Positions 31,998 through 41,894 of a stretch of 64,000 bases of DNA are shown here, in pieces. Both the position numbers and the translations under genes were made by a program. Below the pieces are notes generated by a model. It saw only the letters and a list, made by a program, of their open reading frames with translations, did no database searches and was not told the origin of the DNA. Location: assembly GCA_026129405.1 (NCBI GenBank), contig JAHCID010000012.1:53724-117723 (forward strand), in the 5' to 3' direction. This DNA comes from a bacterium. GTDB taxonomy: Bacteria > Desulfobacterota > Binatia > DP-6. How positions within the stretch are numbered: position 1 is the first letter of the stretch; every line of letters begins with the position of its first letter.

Positions 31998-32873
31998 TCA
32001 GACGAGGCAGTCGGCGAGCGCGGCGTCCAGGTCGGGGAAGCGAAACACGAACCCGTGTGCGGTCGCGACGGCGGGCAGCACGCGCTGGCCCGTGAGCAGC
32101 ATCGTCGCCATCTCGCCGACGAGGAGCCGTAGAACGAACGCCGGCACCGGCAGCACGGCGGGGCGACGGAGCACGCGGCCCAACGCGCGGGCGAACGTCG
32201 CGTTCGTCACCGGGTGCGGCGCCGTCGCGTTGACGGCGCCGCACCAGGTCGCGTCGCCGAGCGCGGCGAGCACGAGCGCCACGACGTCGTCGCGGTGGAT
32301 CCACGACGTCCACTGACGCCCGCCGCCGAGCGGTCCGCCGAGCCCGAAACGAAACGGCGGCAGCATCGCGCCGAGGGCGCCGCCCCCGGCCGCGAGCACG
32401 ACGCCGAGGCGCACGCGCACCACGCGCACGCCGAGGGACTCGGCGTCGCGGGTCGCATCCTCCCAGGCGCGACAGACGTCGGCGAGGAAGCCGGCGCCCG
32501 CCGGGACGTCCTCGTCGAGCGGCTCGTCGCCGTGCGGGCCGTAGAAGCCGATCGCCGAGGCGCTCACGAGGACCTGCGGGCGGACCGGGCTGGCGGCGAG
32601 CGCCCGCACGATCGCACGCGTGGTGTCGACGCGGCTGTCGCGGATCGCGGCCTTCTGCGCGGGTGTCCAGCGGCCGGCGGCGATCGGCGCGCCGGCGAGG
32701 TGGACGACGGCATCCATGCCGGCGACGGCCTGCGGCAGCGCCTCCCACGACACGGCGGCGTCGCCCGACGCCGGACGCCGGGTCACGAGCACGACGTCGT
32801 GTCCGGCCTGCGCCAACGCCTGCCGCAGCGCGACCCCCACGAACCCCGTCCCCCCGGTCACCATCACCCGCAT
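31998..32873 (-). CDS. TIGR01777-type NAD-dependent epimerase (YfcH-like)
   Basis: 291 residues, the family length. Rossmann motif VTGGTGFVGVALRQALAQAG, then DAVVHLAGAPIAAGRWTP, SRVDTTRAIVRAL and SASAIGFYGPHGD, all diagnostic of TIGR01777, plus the C-terminal DUF1731-like end (PAFVLRLLVGEMATMLLTGQ). An extended SDR of unknown substrate. Some relatives are tied to cell division or to nucleotide-sugar metabolism, but nothing here decides that. Confidence 0.88.
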   Translation of the reverse strand: MRVMVTGGTGFVGVALRQALAQAGHDVVLVTRRPASGDAAVSWEALPQAVAGMDAVVHLAGAPIAAGRWTPAQKAAIRDSRVDTTRAIVRALAASPVRPQVLVSASAIGFYGPHGDEPLDEDVPAGAGFLADVCRAWEDATRDAESLGVRVVRVRLGVVLAAGGGALGAMLPPFRFGLGGPLGGGRQWTSWIHRDDVVALVLAALGDATWCGAVNATAPHPVTNATFARALGRVLRRPAVLPVPAFVLRLLVGEMATMLLTGQRVLPAVATAHGFVFRFPDLDAALADCLV

Positions 32874-32960
32874 GCGCCGGCGTTAGCACCCGCCCTCCCG
32901 CGACAGAAGCCCGCCCCGCGATGCTTGCGGCCCGGCGGCGTCCGTGCGACCTCCGCCCGC

Positions 32961-34172
32961 ATGGCGATGCCGCTCGACGGAATCCGCGTCGTCGACTGGA
33001 CGATCTGGCAGCAGGGTCCGGTCGCATCCGTGATGCTGGGCGATCTCGGCGCCGAGGTCATCAAGGTCGAGGAACGCGTCGGCGGCGACCCCGGCCGCGG
33101 CGTGCTGCGCGCGCAGGGGCTCGATCTCAGCGATCGGCCGAACTTCTACTTCGAGGCCAACAACCGCAACAAGCGGAGCATCACCGTCGACCTGAAGAAG
33201 CCGGAAGGCGTCGAGCTCGTGCGCCGCCTCGCGGACGGCGCCGACGTGTTCGTCCAGAACTTCCGGCACGGCGTCGCGGCGCGGCTCGGTCTCGACGCCG
33301 AGACCCTGTGCGCGCGCAACCCGCGTCTCGTGTACGCGAGCGCCACCGGCTACGGACCGGACGGCGCGGAGAGCACGGCGCCGTCGTTCGACTACCTCGG
33401 GCTCGCGCGCTCGGGGATCATGCTGGCGGCGGGCGAGCCGGACATGCCGCCGCTCGCCATCGCCGGCGGCATCGCCGATCAGATGGGCGCCGTGATGCTC
33501 GCCTACGGCGTGCTCGCCGCGCTCCTCGCGCGCGAGAAGACCGGGCGCGGGCAAACCGTCGACGCCTCGCACCTGGGCTCGATGGCGTGGCTGCAGGGGC
33601 TCGGCCTCTCGGCGCGCCTCATGCTGGGCCGCGCGCTGCCGCGCACCATGCGCGCCTATGCGACGAACCCGCTCTGGAACCACTACCAGTGCGGCGACGG
33701 ACAATGGCTCGCGCTGTCGATGATCCAGGCCGATCGCTACTGGGCGCAGCTGTGCGCGGTGCTCGAGGTGCCCGACGCCGCGACCGACGAGCGCTTCGCG
33801 ACGATGAACGCGCGCATGATGAACTGCGGCGCGTGCGTCGAGCTGCTCGACGCCACCTTCGCCACGCGACCGCGTGACGAGTGGCTCGCGCGCCTCGGCG
33901 CCGGCGGCGACTTCATCGTCTCGCGCGTGAACTCGGTCGACGACCTGCCCGACGACCCGCAGGTGCGTGCGAACGGCTACGTCGTCGCCTTCGACCACCC
34001 GAGCTTCGGGCCGACGGAGGTGCTCGGCGTCCCCGTACGCCTCGGCGACACCCCCGGCGGCATTCGTCTGCCGGCACCCGAGTTCGGGCAGCACACCGAG
34101 GAGATCCTGATCGAGCACCTCGGCATGACGTGGGAGGAGGTGGCGGCGCTGCGCGAGGCGGAGGTCGTCTGA
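32961..34172 (+). CDS. class III CoA transferase (CaiB/BaiF family)
   Basis: 403 residues from the ATG at 32961 (MAMPLDGIRVVDWTIWQQGP). Family motifs: GDLGAEVIKVEERVGGDPGR, NRNKRSITVDLKKPEG, FVQNFRHGVAARLGLD, and the catalytic Asp in the FDYLGLARSG region; GRGQTVDASHLGSMAW is also typical. It moves CoA between carboxylic acids through an acyl-enzyme anhydride. The nearby acyl-CoA ligases suggest a catabolic context. Its stop overlaps the start of the next gene. Confidence 0.9.
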   Translation: MAMPLDGIRVVDWTIWQQGPVASVMLGDLGAEVIKVEERVGGDPGRGVLRAQGLDLSDRPNFYFEANNRNKRSITVDLKKPEGVELVRRLADGADVFVQNFRHGVAARLGLDAETLCARNPRLVYASATGYGPDGAESTAPSFDYLGLARSGIMLAAGEPDMPPLAIAGGIADQMGAVMLAYGVLAALLAREKTGRGQTVDASHLGSMAWLQGLGLSARLMLGRALPRTMRAYATNPLWNHYQCGDGQWLALSMIQADRYWAQLCAVLEVPDAATDERFATMNARMMNCGACVELLDATFATRPRDEWLARLGAGGDFIVSRVNSVDDLPDDPQVRANGYVVAFDHPSFGPTEVLGVPVRLGDTPGGIRLPAPEFGQHTEEILIEHLGMTWEEVAALREAEVV

Positions 34173-35014
34173 CCCGCGTCCTCATCGCCGGCTGCGGCGA
34201 CGTCGGCACGGCGCTCGGGCTGCGGCTCGCCGGCGAGGGCCATCGCGTGCTCGGGCTGCGACGCGATCCGGCGCACCTCCCCGCGGCGATCGTCCCGCTC
34301 GCCGCGGACCTCGCCGACCCGGCGACGCTCGCAGTCCTCCCCGGCGACGTCGACGCACTCGTGTACGCCGCCGCCGCGGATCGCCGCGACGACGACGCCT
34401 ACCGCCGCACCTACGTGGACGGGCTGGGTCACGTGCTCACGCGCCTGCGCGATGCCGGTGCACCGCTGCGCCGCCTCGTCTACGTCTCCAGCACCGCGGT
34501 CCACGCGCAGGACGACGGCGGCTGGGTCGACGAGGACTCGCCGGCGGATCCCGTGCACTTCGCCGGCCGGCGGCTGCGCGAGGGCGAACGGCTCGCGCTC
34601 GCGTCCGGCGTCCCGGCCGCCGTGCTGCGGCTCGCCGGCATCTACGGCCCCGGGCGCACCCGCCTCGTCGACGAGGTACGGGCCGGCACGGCGGTCGTCG
34701 CCGCCGATCCGCCGGTGTGGACGAACCGCATCCATCGCGACGACTGCGCGGGCGCCATCGCCCACCTGCTGGCACTGCCGTCGCCCGCGCCGATCTGGCT
34801 CGGCGTCGATCACGAGCCCGCGGAGCGCGGCGTGGTGCTCGACTGGCTCGCCGACCGCCTCGGCGTCGCCCGCCCGCGGCGCGTCCCGTCCGCGCCGCGC
34901 GAGCGCGGCGGCAACAAACGCTGCGACGGAAGCCGCCTGCGCGCCTCGGGCTACGTCTTTCGCTACCCGACCTTCCGCGAGGGCTACGCCGGCATCCTCG
35001 CCGGCGCACGCTGA
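34169..35014 (+). CDS. YeeZ-like NAD-dependent epimerase/dehydratase with apparent CTG start
   Basis: 281 residues. Rossmann motif TRVLIAGCGDVGTALGLRLA, then YVSSTAVHAQDDGGWVDE, LRLAGIYGPGR and TNRIHRDDCAGAI, an extended SDR of the YeeZ type. No ATG, GTG or TTG lies near the expected start; the only fitting codon is CTG at 34169, which overlaps the previous stop as CTGA and has GGAGG five bases upstream. An in-frame GTG at 34130 would add 13 Gly/Arg-rich residues. Substrate unknown. Confidence 0.75.
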   Translation: MTRVLIAGCGDVGTALGLRLAGEGHRVLGLRRDPAHLPAAIVPLAADLADPATLAVLPGDVDALVYAAAADRRDDDAYRRTYVDGLGHVLTRLRDAGAPLRRLVYVSSTAVHAQDDGGWVDEDSPADPVHFAGRRLREGERLALASGVPAAVLRLAGIYGPGRTRLVDEVRAGTAVVAADPPVWTNRIHRDDCAGAIAHLLALPSPAPIWLGVDHEPAERGVVLDWLADRLGVARPRRVPSAPRERGGNKRCDGSRLRASGYVFRYPTFREGYAGILAGAR

Positions 35015-35060
35015 CGCCGCTCGGCGCGGACGGAAGCCGCGCGCGCCGCCCCTGGGCGGG

Positions 35061-36158
35061 TCAGCACGCTGCGGCGTCGGCGAGCGCACGCACGCGGGCG
35101 AGCGGCTCGGCGAGCGCCGCCGCGGTGCCGGCCCGCAGCGTCACGTGCCCGACCTTGCGACCGGGCCGCGGCGCCTTCCCATAGAGGTGGAGGTGCGCGC
35201 GCGGCACGGCGAGCAGCGCGGCCGGATCCGGCCAGGCGCCGATCAGGTTCACCATCGCCGCCACGCCGTGCATCGTGGTCGCGCCGAGCGGCGCCCCGGT
35301 CACCGCGCGCACGTGGTTCTCGAACTGGCTCGTCGCAGCGCCTTCGATCGTCCAGTGCCCGGAGTTGTGCACACGAGGCGCCATCTCGTTCGCGAGGAGC
35401 GCGTCGCCCACCTGGAACAGCTCGAGCGCGAGGACGCCGACGTAGCCGAGCGCATCGAGCACCCGCCGCGCGTGCCCCTCCGCCAACGCCTGGAGCGCCG
35501 GCGTCAGGTCGGGTGCCGGAGCGAGCGACAGGCGCAGCACGCCGGCCACGTGACGGTTCTCGACCAGCGGCCAGCAGGCGACGCCGCCGTCGTGCCCGCG
35601 CACGGCCAGCACCGACAGCTCGCGCGTGAACGCTACGAACGCCTCGGCGATCGCCGGGCGCCCGGCGATCGCCGCCCAGGCGCCGTCGAGGTCGTCGGCG
35701 GTACGCACCACGACCTGCCCCTTGCCGTCGTAGCCGAAGCGTCGCGTCTTCAGGATCAGCGGCAGCCCCAGCCGTTCGGCTGCGGCCGCGAGGCCGACGC
35801 GATCGTCCACGACGGCGAAATCCGGCGTCGGCACGCCGAGCGCGCGCAAGAAGCGCTTCTCGACGACCCGATCCTGTGCCTGCGCCAGCGCCTCGGGGGG
35901 CGGGTGCACCGGCACACGCGCGGCCAGGGCGCGCGCGGCCGCGACGGGAACGTTCTCGAACTCGTACGTGACGACGTCGACCGCGTCGGCCAACGCGTCC
36001 AGGGCCGCCGCGTCCTCGGCCGACGCCGCGATCACGCGGCCGAGATCGCGCGTCGACTCGGGAGCCGGCTCGAGGAACGTGAAGGTGTGGCCCAGCGGCA
36101 TGCCCGCGAGCGCCAGCATGCGGCCCAGCTGGCCCCCGCCGAGGACGCCGATCCTCAT
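35061..36158 (-). CDS. purK: N5-carboxyaminoimidazole ribonucleotide synthase
   Basis: 365 residues from the ATG at 36158 ([19 protein letters not shown]). ATP-grasp enzyme: GGGQLGRM start, [18 protein letters not shown] loop, and [18 protein letters not shown] for metal and ATP binding. It converts AIR, ATP and bicarbonate to N5-CAIR in purine synthesis. The start overlaps the purE stop as ATGA. Confidence 0.96.
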   Translation of the reverse strand: MRIGVLGGGQLGRMLALAGMPLGHTFTFLEPAPESTRDLGRVIAASAEDAAALDALADAVDVVTYEFENVPVAAARALAARVPVHPPPEALAQAQDRVVEKRFLRALGVPTPDFAVVDDRVGLAAAAERLGLPLILKTRRFGYDGKGQVVVRTADDLDGAWAAIAGRPAIAEAFVAFTRELSVLAVRGHDGGVACWPLVENRHVAGVLRLSLAPAPDLTPALQALAEGHARRVLDALGYVGVLALELFQVGDALLANEMAPRVHNSGHWTIEGAATSQFENHVRAVTGAPLGATTMHGVAAMVNLIGAWPDPAALLAVPRAHLHLYGKAPRPGRKVGHVTLRAGTAAALAEPLARVRALADAAAC

Positions 36159-36652
36159 TTCGTCGTGCGCGGGTCGGGCGCCGCCAGCACCGCGTCCGTC
36201 TGCTCGTGGCGGAAGCGGCGCAGAGCCTCGCGGATCGCCGGGTGCCGAGCGCCCAGGATCGCGGCCGCGAGCAGGGCCGCGTTCGTCGCCCCGGCCGAGC
36301 CGATGGCCAGTGTCGCCACCGGGATGCCGGCCGGCATCTGCACGATGGAGAGCAGCGAATCGACCCCGCGCAGCACCTTCGACTCGACCGGAACGCCGAG
36401 CACCGGCAGGACCGTCTTGGCGGCAGTCATCCCCGGGAGGTGGGCTGCCCCGCCCGCTCCCGCGATCAGGACCTCGAGACCACGGCCCTCGGCCGCCGCG
36501 GCGTACTCGAACAGGAGGTCCGGGGTGCGATGGGCCGAGACGACGCGGACCTCGTGCGCGACGCCGAGCCGGTCGAGCGTCTCGGCCGCATGCCGCATGG
36601 TCCCCCAATCCGAGCGCGAGCCCATGACGATGCCGACCAGCGGCGCGCTCAT
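36155..36652 (-). CDS. purE: N5-carboxyaminoimidazole ribonucleotide mutase
   Basis: 165 residues, class I Pur[14 protein letters not shown] is the substrate loop, [14 protein letters not shown] the second, and [17 protein letters not shown] the third, all lining the active site. It isomerises N5-CAIR to CAIR, the step after PurK. Coupled purE-purK indicates the two-step bacterial route. Confidence 0.96.
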   Translation of the reverse strand: MSAPLVGIVMGSRSDWGTMRHAAETLDRLGVAHEVRVVSAHRTPDLLFEYAAAAEGRGLEVLIAGAGGAAHLPGMTAAKTVLPVLGVPVESKVLRGVDSLLSIVQMPAGIPVATLAIGSAGATNAALLAAAILGARHPAIREALRRFRHEQTDAVLAAPDPRTTK

Positions 36653-36789
36653 CGGCGCATCCCCATCTCGGTCCCTGCCTCCCGCGGACGTCCCTGTACC
36701 GCGTTCGGCAGGTCGGGTCGAGAAACCACCGTCTCGGGGTTTTTCCGACTGGTGCGTGGCCCGCGGCCGCGGTATAGCCCGATCGAGCC

Positions 36790-37122
36790 ATGCAGCCGCG
36801 AGTGGACGTTGGTCCTATGCAATCCGCGCATCGGCGCGAGGTCGCGCGCAGCGACCGGCGCTGGCTCATGGTGTGGGCTGCGATCTTCCTCGCGATGTTC
36901 GGGCTCTTCGCCGCCGCGCACGGCATCTACCGTGCGACCGGTCCGCATCCGGAGGTGCAGGTCTTCCTGCGCCGCGTGAAGCACCACGCGCGCTGGCTCA
37001 TCCCCGGTCTCAAGAGCCGCCCGAACTGGCGCGGCGGCGACGTCCATCTGCTCGGCGACCACGTCCTCCGTCACCCCGGATCGGCAGCGAGCGGACACGA
37101 CGCGCAGCGCGGGAACGCCTGA
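36790..37122 (+). CDS. small single-span membrane protein, unknown function
   Basis: 110 residues. A basic N-terminus is followed by one membrane helix (about 26-45: [20 protein letters not shown]), then a soluble tail with [20 protein letters not shown]. Not recognised. Its last 52 bases overlap the 3' end of the convergent maf gene. Divergent from purE. Confidence 0.45.
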   Translation: MQPRVDVGPMQSAHRREVARSDRRWLMVWAAIFLAMFGLFAAAHGIYRATGPHPEVQVFLRRVKHHARWLIPGLKSRPNWRGGDVHLLGDHVLRHPGSAASGHDAQRGNA

Positions 37123-37709
37123 TCCGGTCGCCGCGACACCGCGCAGCCGGCGTCGTCGAGCAGGCGCACCGCCGTCCACAGCGGCAGGCCCATGACGTTG
37201 CACCAGCACCCGATGATGGCAGCGACGGGACGGAACGGCTCGTCCTGGATGCCGTAGGCGCCCGCCTTGTCGAGGGCGCTCCCGGTGGCGACGTAGGCGG
37301 CGATCTCGGTCGGGGTGTAGGCGCGCATCTGCACCCGGCTCGTGCGGATCGCCGTACGCAGCACCGTGCCCGCGCGCAGGGCGACCGCGGTGATCACGTC
37401 GTGCTCGCGCGCGCCGAGGCGCGTCAGCATCGCGGCCGCGTCGTCGGCGCCGTGCGGCTTGCCGAGCACGTCGTCGCCCAGCACGACGATCGTGTCGGCC
37501 GCGAGGATCGGACGCGCGTCCGCAGGCGCCGCCTCGGCCTTCGCGACGGCGACGGCGAGCGCGCCGGCGGCGGGGGCGCGGCCCGCGGCGATCGCCCGCT
37601 CGTCGAGCGCGGTGACGACGCGGTCGAACCCGACGCCCAGCGCCGCCAGCAGATCGCGACGGCGCGGCGAGGCCGAGGCGAGCACGCAGGATGCCGACGT
37701 GGATCCCAT
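37071..37709 (-). CDS. maf: Maf-like nucleotide pyrophosphatase
   Basis: 212 residues from the ATG at 37709. Family motifs: LASASPRRRDLLAALG, ILAADTIVVLGDDVLGKPHG (catalytic Asp in AADT) and DKAGAYGIQD; NVMGLP near the end. Maf hydrolyses modified or canonical dTTP/UTP; it affects septum formation in some species. The last about 25 residues ([14 protein letters not shown]) extend past the usual end and lie in the overlap with the small membrane gene. Confidence 0.9.
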   Translation of the reverse strand: MGSTSASCVLASASPRRRDLLAALGVGFDRVVTALDERAIAAGRAPAAGALAVAVAKAEAAPADARPILAADTIVVLGDDVLGKPHGADDAAAMLTRLGAREHDVITAVALRAGTVLRTAIRTSRVQMRAYTPTEIAAYVATGSALDKAGAYGIQDEPFRPVAAIIGCWCNVMGLPLWTAVRLLDDAGCAVSRRPDQAFPRCASCPLAADPG

Positions 37710-37794
37710 GGCGCGCGAGTAGATCGGCGCGCCCGGCGCGGCGCAAGCGGCGCCGGCTTGCCCGGCCTCGGCGCGCCCGCTAGCAGCGCGCGGG

Positions 37795-39405
37795 GTGCCC
37801 ACGCGCGTCGTCGTCGCCATCGCGCTCGCGAGCCTGGCGCTGGCAGCGCTGGTGCTGCTGCCGGGACTCGGGACGCCGCCGCCCTGGGATCCCGACGAGG
37901 GACGGCACGCCGAGATCGCACGCGAGCTCGCGGTGGCGACGCCGCCCGGCGGCTGGCTGCTGCCGACGCTCGACGGCACGCCCTACCGCCGCAAGCCCGT
38001 CCTCTACTACTGGCTGGCCGCCGCCGCCCTGACGACCGGCGGCGTCGAGATCGGGATGGCGCGGCTGCCGTCGACACTCGCCGCGATCGCGATCGTCGCG
38101 ATCACCGGCGCCTGCGGCGCCGCCTGGTGGGGTCCGCTCGCAGGCATGAGCGCGGCGACGGTGCTCACGACTGCGGCAGGATTCGCGCTCGTCGCACGGC
38201 TCGCGTCTCCCGACATGACGTTCGCCCTGTGGATCACCTTTGGCGTGGTCGCACTCCGTGCCGGCCTCCGGGCACTGCCGCGCCGCACGGCCCTGGTTCC
38301 CGCGGCGCTGGCGGCGGGGCTCGGCACGCTGACGAAGGGCTTCGCCGCTCCCCTCGTCATCGCCCTCGTCGCGGTCGTCGAAGCGGCGCTCACCCGGCGC
38401 CTGGCTCTGCTGCACGCGCGCCCGCTGCTGGTCGCCGGCGGCGCCGTCCTCGCGTCGACGCTGCCCTGGATGGTCGCGGTCGCCGTGCTCGACCCGCCCT
38501 ACCTGCCGCAGCTCGTGCTGCGCGAGCACGTGCAGCGATTCTTCGCCCCCACGACGTCGCTGCACCCGCGCAGCGCCCTCCTCTACCTGCCGGTCCTGCT
38601 GGTGGGCTTCCTGCCGTGGAGCCTGCTCCTGCCGGCGGCCCTGCGTGCGGCGCGTCCGCTCGGCGCCGATGCGCCCGCGCGCTTCTGCGCCGCGTGGGCG
38701 ACGATCGTGGTCGCGCTCTTCAGCCTGTCGTCGGGCAAGCAGGCGATCTACGTGCTGCCGGCGCTGCCGCCGCTCGCCCTCCTCGTCGGCCGCGCGCTCG
38801 CCGGCTGGCTGTCGGATGCGCGAGGCCTGCCGCCCCTCGCCCAGCTGGGCCTCGGGCTCGCGGCGCTCGGCTGCATCGTCGCCCCGCCGATCGCGCTCGT
38901 GGCGGCGACGTGGACGTACGACGGACGCCTCGCGCCGGCGGCCTGGCTCGCCTGGGGTGCGATCCCGGCCGGCATCCTCGTCCTCTGGCTGCTCACCCGC
39001 CGGCGCGACGCTGCCGCGCTCGCCGCTCTCGCGCTCGCCATGGCCGCCGGGCTCCACGTCTTCCACACGGTCGCGCTGCCACGCCTCGCCGACGTCGTCA
39101 GCATGGCGCCGCTCGCGGCCGCGGCGCGCGCGCACGTTCCGCCCGACGCGAACGTGCCCATCGTCGCCTACGAGATCCGTGCGGCGTCGCTGAGCTTCGC
39201 CCTGGAGCGCCCCGTCCGCCACCTCCACCGGCCGCGGCAGATCGCCCGGCTGCGAGTGCGCCACCCATTGGTCCTGGTCGCGACCACCCGGCGACACCGC
39301 GACGTCCTCGACCGCGCCGGCCCCTGGTACGTGTGGTGGGAGGGCCCCCGACGGCTGCTCCTCGGCTCCGTACCACGTCCGACCGCGGCGCCCGGCACGC
39401 CGTAG
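37795..39405 (+). CDS. ArnT/PMT-like membrane glycosyltransferase
   Basis: 536 residues from a GTG. About 12 membrane helices; the first periplasmic loop has DPDEGRHAEIARELA, the DEGR-type motif with the catalytic Asp of GT83/GT39 enzymes (ArnT, PMT), and PYRRKPVLYYWLAA follows. Such enzymes transfer a sugar from a lipid-linked donor to lipid A, proteins or other acceptors at the periplasmic face. Donor and acceptor are unknown. The soluble C-terminal part is short. Confidence 0.8.
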   Translation: MPTRVVVAIALASLALAALVLLPGLGTPPPWDPDEGRHAEIARELAVATPPGGWLLPTLDGTPYRRKPVLYYWLAAAALTTGGVEIGMARLPSTLAAIAIVAITGACGAAWWGPLAGMSAATVLTTAAGFALVARLASPDMTFALWITFGVVALRAGLRALPRRTALVPAALAAGLGTLTKGFAAPLVIALVAVVEAALTRRLALLHARPLLVAGGAVLASTLPWMVAVAVLDPPYLPQLVLREHVQRFFAPTTSLHPRSALLYLPVLLVGFLPWSLLLPAALRAARPLGADAPARFCAAWATIVVALFSLSSGKQAIYVLPALPPLALLVGRALAGWLSDARGLPPLAQLGLGLAALGCIVAPPIALVAATWTYDGRLAPAAWLAWGAIPAGILVLWLLTRRRDAAALAALALAMAAGLHVFHTVALPRLADVVSMAPLAAAARAHVPPDANVPIVAYEIRAASLSFALERPVRHLHRPRQIARLRVRHPLVLVATTRRHRDVLDRAGPWYVWWEGPRRLLLGSVPRPTAAPGTP

Positions 39406-39455
39406 GCCGCCGCGGCGGTGGGAACCCCGGGAGGCCCAGGCTATGATCGCGAGCC

Positions 39456-41453
39456 GTGGATCCCGGGTTCCTCGACGTCCGCCGGCACGGCTTCGCGCGC
39501 GTCGCCGTGTGCGTGCCGGCGATGCGTGTCGCCGATCCCGCCTGGAACGCCGACGCGCATCTGCGGCTCCTGCGCCAGGCACACGCCGAGGGAGCGGTCT
39601 ACGCCGTCTGCCCGGAGCTCGGGCTGTCCGCGTACACGTGCGGCGACCTCCTCTTCCAGGAGCCGCTGCTCGACGCCGTGCGCACCGCCCTCGCCACGAT
39701 CGCGCGCGCCACCGCCGACCTCGATCTGTGTCTCTCCGTCGGGCTCCCGCTGCGCGTCGAAGGCGCCCTCTACAACTGCGCGGCGACGCTCTACGGCGGC
39801 CGAGTCCTCGCCGTGGCGCCGAAGGCCTATCCGCCGAACTACCGCGAATTCTACGAGCTGCGCTGGTTCCAGCCCGCGGCGACGGCACGCGTCGACACGA
39901 CCGACCTGCTCGGCGAGCGCGTCCCCTTCGGCACGGACGTCCTGCTGGCGCTCCCGCACGTCCCCGACTTCGTCCTCCATACGGAGGTCTGTGAGGATCT
40001 CTGGACGCCCGTCCCGCCCAGCGCCCGCGCCGCGCTCGCCGGCGCCACCGTGCTCGCCAACCTCTCCGCGTCGAACGTCACCGTCGCCAAGTTCGAGTAC
40101 CGTCGCGCGCTCGTGCAGATGGCCGCGGCGAAGCATCTCGCGGTGCAGCTCTACTCGGCCGCCGGATTCGGCGAGTCGTCGGCCGACCTCGCCTGGGACG
40201 GCCATGGGATGATCGCGGATCGCGGCGAGCTCGTTGCCGAGACCGAGCGCTTCGCACGCGACGGCAGCTTCGCGGTCGCCGACGTCGACCTCCTGGCGCT
40301 GGCGCAGGACCGCATGCGCCAGACGTCGTTCGCACAGAACGCGGCGCAGTACGCGGTGGCGGCCCGACGCGTGGCGGCGACGCCGGTACGCGACCCGCGT
40401 CCCGGCGACGTCTGGCATGCGCTGCGCCGCACCGTGCGGCCGCTGCCCTTCGTCCCCGACGATCCGGCACAGCGCACCGCGCGCTGCCGCGAGATCTTCG
40501 CGATCCAGGCGACCGCCCTGGCGCGCCGCCTCGACGCCCTTCCTCCGGACGCCCGCCGGCTCGTCCTCGGCGTCTCCGGCGGTCGCGACTCGACGCTCGC
40601 GCTCCTCGTGGCCGTCCACGCCGTCGACCTCGTCGGGCTGGCGCGTCACGACGTCGTCGCGGTGACCATGCCGGGCTTCGGCACGTCCGACGCCACCCAT
40701 CGCGCCGCCCGCGCGCTCGCTACGGCGCTCGGCATCACGCTGCGCGAGACCGACATCCGCCCGCTGGCCGACGCGACCTTCGCCGCCGTCGGCCACGATC
40801 CGGCGGTCGAGGACGTCACGTTCGAGAACGTCCAGGCCTGGACGCGCAAGATGCTGCTCTTCGCCGTCGCCTCGCGCGAGCGCGGCATCGACGTGGGCAC
40901 CGGCGATCTGTCGGAAGCGGCGCTCGGCTTCGCGACCTACGGCGGCGACCACATGTCGCACTACGGCGTCAACGCCGGCGTGCCGAAGACGCTCGTCTCC
41001 GAGCTCATCCGATGGTCGGCCGAGGTGCCGTTCGCCGGCGAGCCGGCCGTCGCCGCGGTGCTGCGCGACGTGCTCGCCCTGCCCATCAGCCCGGAGCTGC
41101 TGCGGCCCACCGCCGCCGGGGACATCGCGCAACGCTCGGAAGACCTCGTCGGCCCGTACGAGCTACACGATTTCTTTCTCTACCACATCCTGCGCTTCGG
41201 CTTCGGGCCGCGCCGCGTGGCCCGGCTGGCGCTGGCGGCTTTCGGCGACCGCTATGCGATCGGCGAGATCCGGCGCTGGCTGATCGTGTTCGTCCGCCGC
41301 TTCTTCGCGAGCCAATTCAAACGCGACTGTCAGCCCGGCGCGCCGAAGGTCGGCTCGGGCGGCTCGCTCTCGCCGCGCGGCGACTGGCGCATGCCCGCCG
41401 ACGCGTCGCCGGCCGCCTGGCTTGCCGACGCCGAGGGCATCCCGGAAGCGTAG
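39456..41453 (+). CDS. nadE: glutamine-dependent NAD+ synthetase
   Basis: 665 residues from a GTG. N-terminal nitrilase-type glutaminase domain (about 1-290) with Glu in CPELGLSAY, Lys in VAPKAYPPNY and Cys in HTEVCEDLW; C-terminal synthetase domain with the pyrophosphate loop GVSGGRDSTLAL. It amidates deamido-NAD using glutamine. GTGDLSEAALGFATYGGDHM is the conserved substrate-site region. It ends 29 bases from the convergent infA. Confidence 0.95.
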   Translation: MDPGFLDVRRHGFARVAVCVPAMRVADPAWNADAHLRLLRQAHAEGAVYAVCPELGLSAYTCGDLLFQEPLLDAVRTALATIARATADLDLCLSVGLPLRVEGALYNCAATLYGGRVLAVAPKAYPPNYREFYELRWFQPAATARVDTTDLLGERVPFGTDVLLALPHVPDFVLHTEVCEDLWTPVPPSARAALAGATVLANLSASNVTVAKFEYRRALVQMAAAKHLAVQLYSAAGFGESSADLAWDGHGMIADRGELVAETERFARDGSFAVADVDLLALAQDRMRQTSFAQNAAQYAVAARRVAATPVRDPRPGDVWHALRRTVRPLPFVPDDPAQRTARCREIFAIQATALARRLDALPPDARRLVLGVSGGRDSTLALLVAVHAVDLVGLARHDVVAVTMPGFGTSDATHRAARALATALGITLRETDIRPLADATFAAVGHDPAVEDVTFENVQAWTRKMLLFAVASRERGIDVGTGDLSEAALGFATYGGDHMSHYGVNAGVPKTLVSELIRWSAEVPFAGEPAVAAVLRDVLALPISPELLRPTAAGDIAQRSEDLVGPYELHDFFLYHILRFGFGPRRVARLALAAFGDRYAIGEIRRWLIVFVRRFFASQFKRDCQPGAPKVGSGGSLSPRGDWRMPADASPAAWLADAEGIPEA

Positions 41454-41482
41454 GCCCCGGACCTCGAGGCGACCAGCCAGCC

Positions 41483-41701
41483 TCAGCCGCCGCGGAAGAC
41501 GATGAGGCCGTGGGTCGGATCGTACGGCGAGACGGCGATCGTCACACGATCCCCCGCGATCACGCGGATGTGATACCGGCGCATCCGGCCGCCGATCTTG
41601 GCGAGGAATTCCATGCCGTTGTCGCCCTTCACCCGGTAGTTTCCCCCGGCGAGCGCCTCGACGATGGTGCCCTTGATCTGAATGAGGTCGTCGCGAGCCA
41701 A
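41483..41701 (-). CDS. infA: translation initiation factor IF-1
   Basis: 72 residues if started at the TTG at 41701, which gives the usual ARDDLIQIKGTIVEAL beginning and the exact family length; the alternative ATG at 41791 would add 30 atypical residues. The S1/OB fold is clear: NYRVKGDNGMEFLAKIGGRM and RYHIRVIAGDRVTIAVSPYD. It blocks the A site in initiation. The gene stands alone, outside any ribosomal protein operon, convergent with nadE. Confidence 0.92.
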   Translation of the reverse strand: MARDDLIQIKGTIVEALAGGNYRVKGDNGMEFLAKIGGRMRRYHIRVIAGDRVTIAVSPYDPTHGLIVFRGG

Positions 41702-41894
41702 GACCGGCACTGGTAGCACGACGACCCCACGCGGGCAATTCGGGACGCCTCCCCGCATCCGCCAGTCGGATATCGATGACCCGCACGGCACGCCTCCATC
41801 CGCAAGCTATCTAGCGCACCCCGCGCGCGCCGTTGCAGGCGTGCAACGACGCGGGGTGTCGAGAGAAATCGGCGCTTTCGCGGGGAAAAATATG

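Noticed and set aside
34452..39446. A 1,664-codon open frame on the plus strand
   Set aside because: It crosses several well-supported genes on both strands in the wrong frame and is Arg/Pro/Ala-rich; long shadows are expected at this GC content.
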